Of a stretch of DNA of 38,578 nt, positions 27,029 to 34,659 are shown piece by piece. How positions within the stretch are numbered: the stretch's first letter is position 1; the number at the start of each line of letters is the position of its first letter. The position numbers and the translations under genes were made by a program. Origin of the DNA: an uncultured bacterium (lineage in GTDB: Bacteria > Bacteroidota > Bacteroidia > Bacteroidales > Muribaculaceae); the NCBI GenBank assembly GCA_945612775.1, contig CALZAF010000005.1, positions 1-38,578 of the forward strand. The letters run 5' to 3'. The notes beneath the pieces were generated by a model that worked only from the letters and a program-made list of their open reading frames with translations, was not told the origin of the DNA and ran no database searches.

Positions 27029-27652
27029 ATGGCACTTGATTTCGACAAAATGGGTGGTTTAATACCAGCTATCATACAAGATGCACGCACCAAAAATGTG
27101 CTTATGCTCGGCTTTATGAATAAAGAAGCTTACGAGAAAACGTTGGAGATAAACCGAGTTACATTTTTCAGCCGTACAAAGAACCGACTTTGGACAAAAG
27201 GCGAGGAGAGCGGTCATTTCTTAGATGTGGTGTCGATTGAAAGCGATTGCGATAACGATACCTTGCTTATTAAGGCAATCCCTAACGGTCCGGTGTGCCA
27301 CACGGGTTCGGCTACTTGCTTTAACGATAATAACGACTTCGGCATAGAGTTTTTGACTCACCTTCAGGATTTTATCGAGCAGCGATACAAGGAGATGCCA
27401 GAAGGTAGTTATACCACATCTCTGTTTCAGAGTGGAGTGAATCGTATGGCGCAAAAAGTGGGCGAAGAGGCTATTGAAACCGTGATAGAGGCAACTAATG
27501 GCACCGACGGACGCATGATGTATGAGGCTGCCGATATGCTATATCACTTGATGGTACTTTTCACCTCGAAAGGTCGTAGAATTGAAGAATTGGCAGAAGC
27601 ATTATATCGTCGCCACAATAAAGTGAAAGAGGAATATGACAAAGATTGTTGA
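27029..27652 (+). CDS. hisIE: Bifunctional phosphoribosyl-AMP cyclohydrolase / phosphoribosyl-ATP pyrophosphatase
   Basis: A fused enzyme of 207 residues for two early histidine steps. The N-terminal HisI half (1 to ~105) has TFFSRTKNRLWTKGEESG, the metal-binding ESDCDNDTLL (71-80) and CHTGSATCF (90-98). The C-terminal HisE half (~108-207) is the all-helical pyrophosphatase with QKVGEEAIETVIEA and the EAADMLYHLMVL acidic motif. The last 17 bases overlap the start of ftsE in another frame, which is unusual for unrelated functions. Confidence 0.96.
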   Translation: MALDFDKMGGLIPAIIQDARTKNVLMLGFMNKEAYEKTLEINRVTFFSRTKNRLWTKGEESGHFLDVVSIESDCDNDTLLIKAIPNGPVCHTGSATCFNDNNDFGIEFLTHLQDFIEQRYKEMPEGSYTTSLFQSGVNRMAQKVGEEAIETVIEATNGTDGRMMYEAADMLYHLMVLFTSKGRRIEELAEALYRRHNKVKEEYDKDC

Positions 27653-28307
27653 TTATAAAAACGTAGAGATACATCGCAAAGAGCTTGTGGTGCTCAAGAA
27701 TGTGAGTTTCGCACTCGAAGAGGGCGAATTTGTGTATCTAATTGGTAGAGTTGGCAGCGGCAAGAGTAGTTTGCTGAAATCGCTCTATGCCGAGATTCCT
27801 ATAGCAAGTGGCGATGCTCATATTTTAGACTACGACTTGATGAATATCAAGAAAAAACATATTCCATTATTGCGGCGCAATTTAGGTATAGTTTTCCAAG
27901 ATTTTCAGCTCTTGACGGATAGAACGGTATATGAGAATTTGGAATTTGTGCTAAGAGCTACCGGCTGGAAGGATGCCAACGAGATTGATGAACGTATCGA
28001 CCAGACTTTGCATCAAGTGGGTATGGCAAACAAATCGTATAAGATGCCACATGAACTCTCAGGTGGTGAGCAGCAGCGTGTGGTGATAGCTCGAGCATTG
28101 CTCAACAATCCCAAAATGATTCTTGCCGATGAGCCGACGGGTAATCTTGACCCTGAGACAGGACACCAAATTATCTGCTTGCTTCGGAGCATTGCCGAGA
28201 ATGGAACTGCAGTGATTATGGCTACACACAACATCGAGTTGGTTAAGGAATTTCCATGCCGCACAGTGAAGTGTGAGGACAAGGCACTGACAGAAATAGA
28301 GATATAA
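27636..28307 (+). CDS. ftsE: Cell-division ABC ATPase FtsE
   Basis: A cytoplasmic ABC ATPase of 223 residues. Walker A is GRVGSGKS (37-44), the signature is LSGGEQQ (141-147), Walker B is MILADEPTG, and the switch His is in MATHN. In known systems FtsE pairs with membrane protein FtsX to control peptidoglycan hydrolases at division. FtsE is closely related to LolD and MacB-type ATPases, so the name rests on general resemblance and Bacteroidota gene context. No ftsX follows: the next gene is lysA, 45 bases away. The ATG lies inside the hisIE coding region (17-base overlap); the first residues [12 protein letters not shown] look like a normal start for this family. Confidence 0.87.
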   Translation: MTKIVDYKNVEIHRKELVVLKNVSFALEEGEFVYLIGRVGSGKSSLLKSLYAEIPIASGDAHILDYDLMNIKKKHIPLLRRNLGIVFQDFQLLTDRTVYENLEFVLRATGWKDANEIDERIDQTLHQVGMANKSYKMPHELSGGEQQRVVIARALLNNPKMILADEPTGNLDPETGHQIICLLRSIAENGTAVIMATHNIELVKEFPCRTVKCEDKALTEIEI

Positions 28308-28352
28308 TAACGATAATTGAGTATTTGTAAATAAAACTACTAACTATATTAT

Positions 28353-29495
28353 ATGATTTTTCCTATCGATGACTTGCAAAAGCAGGATACCCCATGTTAT
28401 TACTACGATTTGGGCTTGCTAAGACGTACATTGACGATACTAAATAATGAAATTGAAGGGCTGCCTTATCATGTGCATTATGCAGTGAAGGCAAATGCTA
28501 ATCCCATATTGCTCACCGAGATAAAAAATGCCGGTTTTGGCGTAGATTGCGTGAGTGGATGGGAGGTGCAAAGGGCAATAGAGAATGGTTTTGCTCCCGA
28601 AAAGATAGTGTTTGCCGGAGTGGGCAAGACCGACAAAGAGATTAATTATGCCTTAGATAACGATATATTTTGCTTCAATGTAGAGTCGCTTCCCGAGCTT
28701 GAAGTAATTTCAGATCTCGCCGCGAAAAAAGGCAAGGTAGCAAAGGTGGCTATAAGAGTAAATCCAAATATCGATGCTCATACTCATAAATATATTACTA
28801 CTGGGTTGAATGAGAATAAGTTTGGCATCACTCTCGATATGCTCGATGACGTAATCGATCGCGCTATGGAACTTCAGAACGTAACTTTTGTGGGGATTCA
28901 CTTCCATATAGGGTCACAGCTTACCGATATGAGCCCTTATGCCATGTTGTGCGACACAATCAACGACCTTTTGCGTCACCTCGAAGAACGAGGAATTAAG
29001 CCTTCGATAGTGAATGTAGGTGGCGGTTTAGGTATCGATTATGTTAATCCAGACGAACACGAAGTGGCTGATTTTGCCAACTTCTTTGGCATTTTCAAGC
29101 AGCGCTTGTTGCTGAGAGAGGGGCAGCAGCTGCATTTCGAACTGGGCCGCTCGATAGTGGCACAATGTGGTGCTCTTATCACGCGCGTGACATATGTTAA
29201 GGAAGGAAAGGCCAAGAAATTTGCCATAGTAGATGCCGGTATGAGCGACTTGATTCGCCCTGCGTTGTATCAGGCGCATCATAAGATTCAGAACATTAGC
29301 AACGTATCAGGCGATTGTGAAAAATATGATGTGGTGGGTCCTATTTGCGAGTCGAGCGACTGCTTTGGCGAAGATGAACTTCTGCCATCGGTTAAGCGAG
29401 GTGATTTGCTTGCCATCCGTTCGGCTGGAGCGTATGGCGAGATTATGGCTTCGAGATATAATTGCCGTCCATTTGCCGGCGTGTTTGCGAAATAA
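28353..29495 (+). CDS. lysA: Diaminopimelate decarboxylase
   Basis: A PLP enzyme of the alanine-racemase-like fold III group, 380 residues, which converts meso-diaminopimelate to lysine and CO2. The PLP lysine is K46 in HYAVKANANP. FGVDCVSGWE, GVGKTD, FHIGSQL, the phosphate loop NVGGGLGIDY, and the other-subunit substrate motif ICESSD with DCFGED are present. SAGAYGE and MASRYNCRPF close the protein. It ends about 10 residues after this block with GVFAK, slightly short compared with what I recall of relatives, but nothing shows a frameshift. It follows ftsE by 45 bases and may be the last gene of the ileS transcript. Confidence 0.95.
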   Translation: MIFPIDDLQKQDTPCYYYDLGLLRRTLTILNNEIEGLPYHVHYAVKANANPILLTEIKNAGFGVDCVSGWEVQRAIENGFAPEKIVFAGVGKTDKEINYALDNDIFCFNVESLPELEVISDLAAKKGKVAKVAIRVNPNIDAHTHKYITTGLNENKFGITLDMLDDVIDRAMELQNVTFVGIHFHIGSQLTDMSPYAMLCDTINDLLRHLEERGIKPSIVNVGGGLGIDYVNPDEHEVADFANFFGIFKQRLLLREGQQLHFELGRSIVAQCGALITRVTYVKEGKAKKFAIVDAGMSDLIRPALYQAHHKIQNISNVSGDCEKYDVVGPICESSDCFGEDELLPSVKRGDLLAIRSAGAYGEIMASRYNCRPFAGVFAK

Positions 29496-29516
29496 AGTTG
29501 TGGCACATATAAGGAG

Positions 29517-29557
29517 TTAAGGGCGTAACAACCTCACCGTGGTGGTTACGCCCTTAA
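29517..29557. terminator. Hairpin between convergent lysA and udp-like genes
   Basis: Arms 29517-29529 and 29545-29557 pair perfectly over 13 bp, with a further CACC/GGTG stem inside. Neither side has a strong T run, so efficiency is uncertain, but the placement between converging stop codons suits a shared terminator. Confidence 0.65.
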
Positions 29558-29583
29558 TGTGTAAAAACAATTATCTCAGATTG

Positions 29584-30468
29584 CTATAGACGCTCGAGAA
29601 CAGTCTTAACGAGGTCTTCAACAGCAGTTTTATAATTAGGATTTACCGATGTTGCCACGCGGTTAGCAATTACCGAGCACACAGTCAGCGCTTTGTGGCC
29701 CATAAGCTTTGCAAGTCCCTGAAGCGCAGAACTTTCCATTTCGTAGTTTGTGATATGTCCGCCATTATATTCGAATGCTTCGATTCTTGCATTTAAGTTC
29801 GGTTCGGCAAGAGGCAGACGCACTTCTCGACCTTGCGGACCGTAAAAACCATTGGCTGCGATAGTGTAGCCTTTAACGAAATCGTCACGGCCAATTCGCT
29901 CCACGAGTTCGGCATCGGCGTCAACAACGTAAGGCTTAGCCCACAGCTCGTTCCATCCCACAAATTCGCAGAATTTCTTTTCAAAGTCGAGATCGCTCAC
30001 CTCATTGCGTCCGGCATAGAAGTTGAGCACACCATCAAATCCGATAGCCTTGGTAGCCATAACAGCAGTTCCGATGGGAACGTAAGGCTGCAGACCTCCG
30101 CAAGTGCCTATGCGCACAATAGACAGTGTGCGGTGTTCATCCTTCACTTGTCGAGTGGTGAAATCGATGTTAGCAAGGGCATCGAGTTCGTTCATCACGA
30201 TGTCGATATTGTCGGTGCCAATACCATGTGATAGGCACATGATAGGTTTTCCCTTATATGTGCCGCCAATAGTATGAAATTCGCGACTCGACACTTCGAA
30301 GTCTTGAGTGTCGAAATAAGATGCAATCATATTTACTCTGCCGGGGTCGCCGCAAACCACTATGCGGTCGGTGAGCTGTTCGGGCTTGAGGTGCAAGTGA
30401 AATACTGAGCCGTCGGAGTTGATGATGAGTTCCGAATCGGCGATAATACGCTTATTGGTGTTGTTCAT
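29584..30468 (-). CDS. udp: Nucleoside phosphorylase, uridine phosphorylase type
   Basis: A cytoplasmic phosphorylase of the NP-I family, 294 residues, expected to split uridine (or a related nucleoside) to base and ribose 1-phosphate. The phosphate-binding GDPGR is at 40-44, followed by SHGIGTDN (second phosphate site), IVRIGTCGGLQP and the substrate-binding motif NYEMESSAL. A longer N-terminus and insertions make it larger than E. coli Udp (253), as in many Bacteroidota homologues. It lies 19 bases after dprA, so it is probably the third gene of a thioesterase-dprA-udp transcript. Purine versus pyrimidine preference is inferred from overall resemblance. Confidence 0.87.
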   Translation of the reverse strand: MNNTNKRIIADSELIINSDGSVFHLHLKPEQLTDRIVVCGDPGRVNMIASYFDTQDFEVSSREFHTIGGTYKGKPIMCLSHGIGTDNIDIVMNELDALANIDFTTRQVKDEHRTLSIVRIGTCGGLQPYVPIGTAVMATKAIGFDGVLNFYAGRNEVSDLDFEKKFCEFVGWNELWAKPYVVDADAELVERIGRDDFVKGYTIAANGFYGPQGREVRLPLAEPNLNARIEAFEYNGGHITNYEMESSALQGLAKLMGHKALTVCSVIANRVATSVNPNYKTAVEDLVKTVLERL

Positions 30469-30487
30469 AATTGTGGCTTTATTATGG

Positions 30488-31606
30488 TTAATGTATAGCC
30501 AAAACGTAACGGCATCCAGGAAGAGCGGTTACGAGGCCTTTAAATTCAAGTTCTACTAAAGTACTCAAAATTTGATAAACAGGCAAATTTAGACGCGAAG
30601 TTAGCGTGTTAATGTGCATTTCTTCGTTATTTTTAAGCATATTTAATACCAAATCTTCTTCGGGTGTGGTTTCAGGGAAGAGCTCTTTTTGACGAGGCTT
30701 GCTGTTTTCAGTTTTAGTCTTCCACTGCATAGATTTAATCAGATCATCGGCGCAGGTGATAAGCGAAGCTTCGTTGCTCATAATAATCTTATTGCAGCCG
30801 CGCGAAAATTCATCGGTGCTGCGCCCCGGTAGGGCAAACACCTCGCGATTGTAGCTCGATGCCAGTTGAGCAGTTATAAGCGCTCCGCCTTTTTCTGCCG
30901 ATTCCACTACCACTGTGCAGTCGCATAGGGCTGCCACGATGCGGTTTCGTGCCACAAAGTTGCCTTTATTGATATGGTTTTGTGAAGGGTAGTCGGAAAC
31001 GAGAACTCCTCCACTATGGACAATGTCGGCGGCATTGTTGCGGTGGCTTGTAGGGTAGATGGTGTTAAGTCCGTGAGCAAGGACGGCTGCAGTGGGCACA
31101 TTGTACTTAAGGCAAGCATTATGTGCCATTATGTCGATGCCGTAGGCAAGTCCGCTTACTATTATCACATCTGATAGTGAGCAAGATATGTCCTCTATAA
31201 AGCTATTAACGAATTGCTGACCGTAATGAGTGGCGTGCCGAGTGCCAACTATGGCAATAGTATGCTTTGCGTTTAGGTTGCATTTGCCCATAGTGTAGAT
31301 TAAAATAGGAGCATCGGGCGCATTGAGTAGGCGAGTAGGGAAATCGTTATCGGTGAAATATGACACTTTTATGCCATTCTTCTCAATAAATTCAATCTCT
31401 TTTTTAGCGAGTTCGAGGCATTTTTGGCGATAGGCGAATCCTATAATTTTGCTTTTGCTATTGGTGATTTCTTGCAAATCTTTTTCCGACATGGTGAAAA
31501 AGTCCTTTTCTGAAGGGATTACCTCCAGAAACTTATTCGCAAGATCGATTCCCATGCCTGAGACCGAAGCGAATGCAATTCGATATGTAAGAAGCGTCGA
31601 ATCCAA
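30488..31606 (-). CDS. dprA: DNA-processing protein DprA
   Basis: A single-stranded-DNA-binding protein of 372 residues, which in known systems loads RecA on incoming DNA during natural transformation. The N-terminal helical part (1 to ~80) precedes the Rossmann-like core, with TIAIVGTRHATHYGQ (116-130), SGLAYGIDIMAH (151-162), a TIYPTSHRN stretch, NFVARNRIVAAL and GGALITAQLA. The C-terminal ~60 residues (NMLKNNEEMHINTLTSRLNLPVYQILSTLVELEF) form the winged helix. DprA is also widespread in bacteria not known to be competent, so it does not prove transformation. It lies 3 bases after the thioesterase gene. Confidence 0.95.
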   Translation of the reverse strand: MDSTLLTYRIAFASVSGMGIDLANKFLEVIPSEKDFFTMSEKDLQEITNSKSKIIGFAYRQKCLELAKKEIEFIEKNGIKVSYFTDNDFPTRLLNAPDAPILIYTMGKCNLNAKHTIAIVGTRHATHYGQQFVNSFIEDISCSLSDVIIVSGLAYGIDIMAHNACLKYNVPTAAVLAHGLNTIYPTSHRNNAADIVHSGGVLVSDYPSQNHINKGNFVARNRIVAALCDCTVVVESAEKGGALITAQLASSYNREVFALPGRSTDEFSRGCNKIIMSNEASLITCADDLIKSMQWKTKTENSKPRQKELFPETTPEEDLVLNMLKNNEEMHINTLTSRLNLPVYQILSTLVELEFKGLVTALPGCRYVLAIH

Positions 31607-31609
31607 ATT

Positions 31610-32020
31610 TTATAAATATTCTTTAAAAGCTTCTTTAAAAGCCTCGCCGCGTGAAAGCTTTCCGTTCTCGAGGCATACGCACGACACAATGGCCTTTACT
31701 GCTGTTTCGCCAGAGGCTTTATTTGTTATAGTCTGGTGAAAAATAAACCTTACGCCTTTAAGTTCTACCCAAAGGCTGCTTATCATAATGTCGTCGCTGC
31801 GAAGAGGCGTCAAATAATCTATCTCAACACGATTGACCACAGGAATCAAACCTTTCTCCTGCATTTGCTTGAACGACAGTCCTGCTTCTTGGCAGAACTT
31901 GTGTCGAGTATGCTCGAGATAATGCTGGTAATTGGCATTATTCACTATACCTTCACTGTCGATTTCGTAGTCTCGCACTTCGATTTCTATCGAAAATATG
32001 TTTTTGTCTGTTATTTCCAT
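31610..32020 (-). CDS. Hotdog-fold acyl-CoA thioesterase
   Basis: A 136-residue protein of the 4HBT/YbgC group. The active-site block is RDYEIDSEGIVNNANYQHYLEHTR (16 onward), in which D17 or D21 is the likely catalytic acid and GIVNNANY replaces the common GHVNNxxY. YLTPLRSDDIMI and the RFIFHQTITN strand are typical of the family. It probably hydrolyses acyl-CoA or acyl-carrier-protein thioesters; the acyl chain cannot be told. It is the first gene of a short minus-strand transcript with dprA and the udp-like gene. Confidence 0.88.
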   Translation of the reverse strand: MEITDKNIFSIEIEVRDYEIDSEGIVNNANYQHYLEHTRHKFCQEAGLSFKQMQEKGLIPVVNRVEIDYLTPLRSDDIMISSLWVELKGVRFIFHQTITNKASGETAVKAIVSCVCLENGKLSRGEAFKEAFKEYL

Positions 32021-32038
32021 GTTCTAAAAAAGTTCTCC

Positions 32039-32046
32039 CAAAGTTA
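32039..32046 (-). promoter_or_regulatory. Promoter (-7) of the thioesterase-dprA-udp transcript
   Basis: An exact TAACTTTG on the minus strand ends 18 bases before the thioesterase ATG, so the leader would be short (~10-15 bases). Confidence 0.6.
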
Positions 32047-32252
32047 CATCAATTTTATCACAAATAAGTGATTGTTTTGTGAAAATGCAACATATTGCTT
32101 GGTATAATTTGCTTAATATGTTGAACAGGGCACAACGATTTCGTCGATAATTAACCATTCTGAGCGGAAGTTTTGTTGCTTAATGATGAATTAAAACATC
32201 TACTAATGTGCTGTGATGTAGCACTTGACGATGAAATAAAGCGGAGTTTTTG

Positions 32253-32283
32253 TTTGATATGTTGTTATTATTTGTTAACTTTG
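32253..32283 (+). promoter_or_regulatory. Promoter of the polysaccharide locus
   Basis: A -33 TTTG at 32253-32256 and an exact -7 TAACTTTG at 32276-32283, spaced 19 bases, which is an ideal match. It points to the first polysaccharide gene 358 bases downstream. Confidence 0.65.
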
Positions 32284-32480
32284 TACTCAATAACAAGAGT
32301 GTTGATTCTTCTCTGTTATGGGAGTAAGGTCAGCTGTTATTTTTTGCATAAAGAAACCGAATTACTCAATCGTAGTGTTTACGTTGACATTAGTCGATTG
32401 GATTGGGCAATTATAAAGAGTTTCTCTATGTAATACACTGAAACATAGCATTTAAACTATGTTTTGGTGACCCCAAATAA

Positions 32481-32567
32481 TGGATTTTAGATAAACAAAA
32501 GAGAGTTATATATCTCGGTTTTTGGATTTAGGATAAATAAAAGAGAGAGTTAAATATCACGTTTTTT
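32481..32567 (+). repeat. Imperfect tandem repeat in the polysaccharide leader
   Basis: Two copies of a ~43-45-base unit stand head to tail (32481-32522 and 32523-32567). Both have a TGGATTT start, a GATAAA-AAAAGAGAG core, a GTTA-ATATC block and a terminal CG followed by T (five and seven T). Differences are a few substitutions and small insertions. Confidence 0.75.
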
Positions 32568-32571
32568 TACA

Positions 32572-32627
32572 TTAGGAAGTGCGTGGCATAATAACCAAAA
32601 CATTGATGAATAAGTCATGCCTCCTAA
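32572..32627 (+). other. Bulged stem just before the first polysaccharide gene
   Basis: TTAGGA (32572-32577) and GGCAT (32585-32589) pair with ATGCC (32617-32621) and TCCTAA (32622-32627), giving 11 pairs with a 7-base bulge on one side. It ends 14 bases before the ATG, so in RNA it could affect ribosome entry. Confidence 0.45.
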
Positions 32628-32641
32628 CTTAATTCTGAGAT

Positions 32642-33757
32642 ATGAATATTACATTTTTGCTTGCTGATATGGTTCTTGCAGTTATTATCAGCATTGTGTT
32701 TGCGGGGGTTATAATCCCTCAGATTCTTTTGATTGCTTTTCGTAAGCAATTGTTCGACGTACCCGACGAACGAAAGATACACACGAGTGCTGTGCCTCGA
32801 TTGGGCGGTATAGCATTTATGCTTGTTACAATGTTTACTGTTTTCCTGATTATTGGAGTGAATTTGGCTGTAGATGAAACAACAGTATGCAGAGATTTAT
32901 CGCAAGATGTGCTGCATTTTTGTTTCGGTTTCTGCGCATTGATTTTGATTTATGTTGTGGGTATAGCTGACGACCTGATTGGTGTGCGCTATCGCGCTAA
33001 GTTTGTGGTGCAGACGTTGAGTGCATTGCTAATTGTGGCATCGGGCTTGTACATAAGCGATTTGTATGGGCTTATGTTCGTGCATACCATTCCTCCAATT
33101 GTGGGATATGTTTTAACTGTGATTGTGATAGTGTTTATAACGAACTCAATTAACTTGATAGACGGAATAGACGGCCTAGCCTCTGGATTGTGCATGGTGG
33201 CATTGCTGTTCTATTGTATCGTGTTCTTCTCATTCGGTCACTACACTTATGCTCTCTTATCAGCAGCTTTGTTTGGCACTGTAGTTCCATTTTTCTACTA
33301 CAATGTGTTTGGAAGTGCCGAAAAGCAGAAGAAAATATTTATGGGCGACACGGGAGCTTTGACGCTTGGCGTGATTATAAGTTTCTTGAGCTTGCGCATC
33401 AACCAATTTGGTGTAGAATCTAATATAAATAATGCTTTTGTATTGGCTTTTGCACCGCTTATCGTGCCATGTTTCGACGTAATACGAGTGTATTTCCATC
33501 GCATCCGAGAGCATAAAAGCCCATTCTTGCCCGACAAGAATCACATCCACCACAAGTTGATGAGAGCTGGCTTGACACCGGGTTGGGCTATGATTTCGAT
33601 TGTGGTGTTCTCGATAGGTGTCACGGTGTTGAATTTGGCATTTTCTTATATCTTAAGCCTGAGCTTGCTCATGATTTTAGATTTGGTATGTTATTTTGCC
33701 GGACATGGCCTGCTTAACAAGATAATAAGTATGCGCGCCAATAAACAAGCCGCATAA
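32642..33757 (+). CDS. Polyprenyl-phosphate sugar-1-phosphate transferase (WecA/MraY type)
   Basis: An inner-membrane enzyme of 371 residues with about 10-11 hydrophobic segments, which starts a glycan by moving a sugar 1-phosphate, probably an N-acetylhexosamine, from a UDP-sugar to undecaprenyl phosphate. Motifs in order are DVPDERKIHTSAVPRLGG (39-56), the Mg-binding DD (110-111), NLIDGIDGLA (171-180), FMGDTGAL (233-240) and HIHHKL (301-306), the cytoplasmic loop that separates WecA-like proteins from MraY. It is the first gene after the locus promoter and is followed by export genes, so it is probably the initiating transferase of this polysaccharide. A C-terminal membrane segment near 340-355 is included. 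Confidence 0.92.
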   Translation: MNITFLLADMVLAVIISIVFAGVIIPQILLIAFRKQLFDVPDERKIHTSAVPRLGGIAFMLVTMFTVFLIIGVNLAVDETTVCRDLSQDVLHFCFGFCALILIYVVGIADDLIGVRYRAKFVVQTLSALLIVASGLYISDLYGLMFVHTIPPIVGYVLTVIVIVFITNSINLIDGIDGLASGLCMVALLFYCIVFFSFGHYTYALLSAALFGTVVPFFYYNVFGSAEKQKKIFMGDTGALTLGVIISFLSLRINQFGVESNINNAFVLAFAPLIVPCFDVIRVYFHRIREHKSPFLPDKNHIHHKLMRAGLTPGWAMISIVVFSIGVTVLNLAFSYILSLSLLMILDLVCYFAGHGLLNKIISMRANKQAA

Positions 33758-33824
33758 TTAGTTGTATTTCTCTATTTTAGAATTTTAATAGATTATTTGC
33801 AAAATATTTCTCTAAATTAATTTT

Positions 33825-34634
33825 ATGAAAACTATTCATTTTGTTATTGCTGTGGCGTTGGTTTTACTTGCGTCTTGTAGTGCTCCTAAAAACATTGAGT
33901 ATTTTCAAGATGTAGAAAACGGTACTGCATTAAAATTACTAGAGTCGTCAGCCATAAGGATAAAACCTAATGACAAAATCTCGATTGTGGTAAATAGTTT
34001 AACACCGGAATTAGCAATGCCACTTAACTTGCCCTACGTTTCAACTCGTCTTGGTCAAGGATCTACGGCTACTATTGGTGTTAACTCCAACAACCAAAAT
34101 GGCATCTTGTCGTACTCAGTTGATGCCGATGGCTATGTGGAAATGCCACAAATCGGAAAGGTGCAAGTTGCAGGTATGACCCGTGCTGAAGTGTCGGAAA
34201 AAGTGAAGCAAATTATCATCGAACAAGGCATTCTTACTGATCCTACCGTAGTGGTAGAATTCACTAATCTTGCCATTTCGGTGCTTGGTGAAGTTTCAAA
34301 ACCGGGACGTTATGCTATCGATCGCGATGTTTACACCATCTATGATGCAATCGGAGCAGCAGGCGACCTTACCATCTTCGGTAGGCGCGAGGCTGTGAAA
34401 GTGATGCGTGTGGAAAATGGCGAACAGAAGGTATATACCGTTGACCTTTGCAATGCCGAAAGTGTGGCAAAATCACCAGTTTATTGCCTACGCCAAGGCG
34501 ATATGGTGTATGTGGCACCAAATGACATGCGCGCTCGCCAATCTACGGTCAATGGTAATAACGTGCTAAGCACTTCGTTCTGGATTTCGCTTGCATCGCT
34601 GTTGACAACGGTATGTGTCTTGATATTTAAGTAA
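33825..34634 (+). CDS. Polysaccharide export outer-membrane lipoprotein (Wza-like)
   Basis: A predicted lipoprotein of 269 residues. The signal peptide ends at C18 (LLASCSAP), so the mature protein is probably lipid-anchored. The polysaccharide-export domain (about 40-150) has IRIKPNDKISIVV and YSVDADGYVEMPQIGKVQVAGMT. A SLBB-like domain (about 160-230) starts ISVLGEVSKPGRYAIDRD. Residues ~250-268 are a hydrophobic C-terminal segment (FWISLASLLTTVCVLIF), which in Wza forms the amphipathic barrel helix but here looks more like a true membrane helix. It should carry polymer through the outer membrane, working with the Wzc-like protein encoded 25 bases downstream. Confidence 0.93.
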   Translation: MKTIHFVIAVALVLLASCSAPKNIEYFQDVENGTALKLLESSAIRIKPNDKISIVVNSLTPELAMPLNLPYVSTRLGQGSTATIGVNSNNQNGILSYSVDADGYVEMPQIGKVQVAGMTRAEVSEKVKQIIIEQGILTDPTVVVEFTNLAISVLGEVSKPGRYAIDRDVYTIYDAIGAAGDLTIFGRREAVKVMRVENGEQKVYTVDLCNAESVAKSPVYCLRQGDMVYVAPNDMRARQSTVNGNNVLSTSFWISLASLLTTVCVLIFK

Positions 34635-34659
34635 TTAGAAATTTGAAATTAATAGTATA

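Larger units (their letters stand above)
32021..32641. other. 621-base region upstream of the polysaccharide genes
   Basis: This region holds the thioesterase promoter, a plus-strand promoter (32253-32283), and a leader of ~350 bases before the first polysaccharide gene. The leader carries an imperfect tandem repeat (32481-32567) and a bulged stem (32572-32627). No coding frame is convincing; an 86-codon frame at 32173-32433 starts at TTG, is Cys/Leu-rich and contains the promoter. Confidence 0.65.

Noticed and set aside
32173-32433. An 86-codon plus-strand frame before the polysaccharide genes
   Set aside because: It starts at TTG, has an unlikely Cys/Leu/Tyr-rich composition, no recognisable domain, and spans the predicted promoter.
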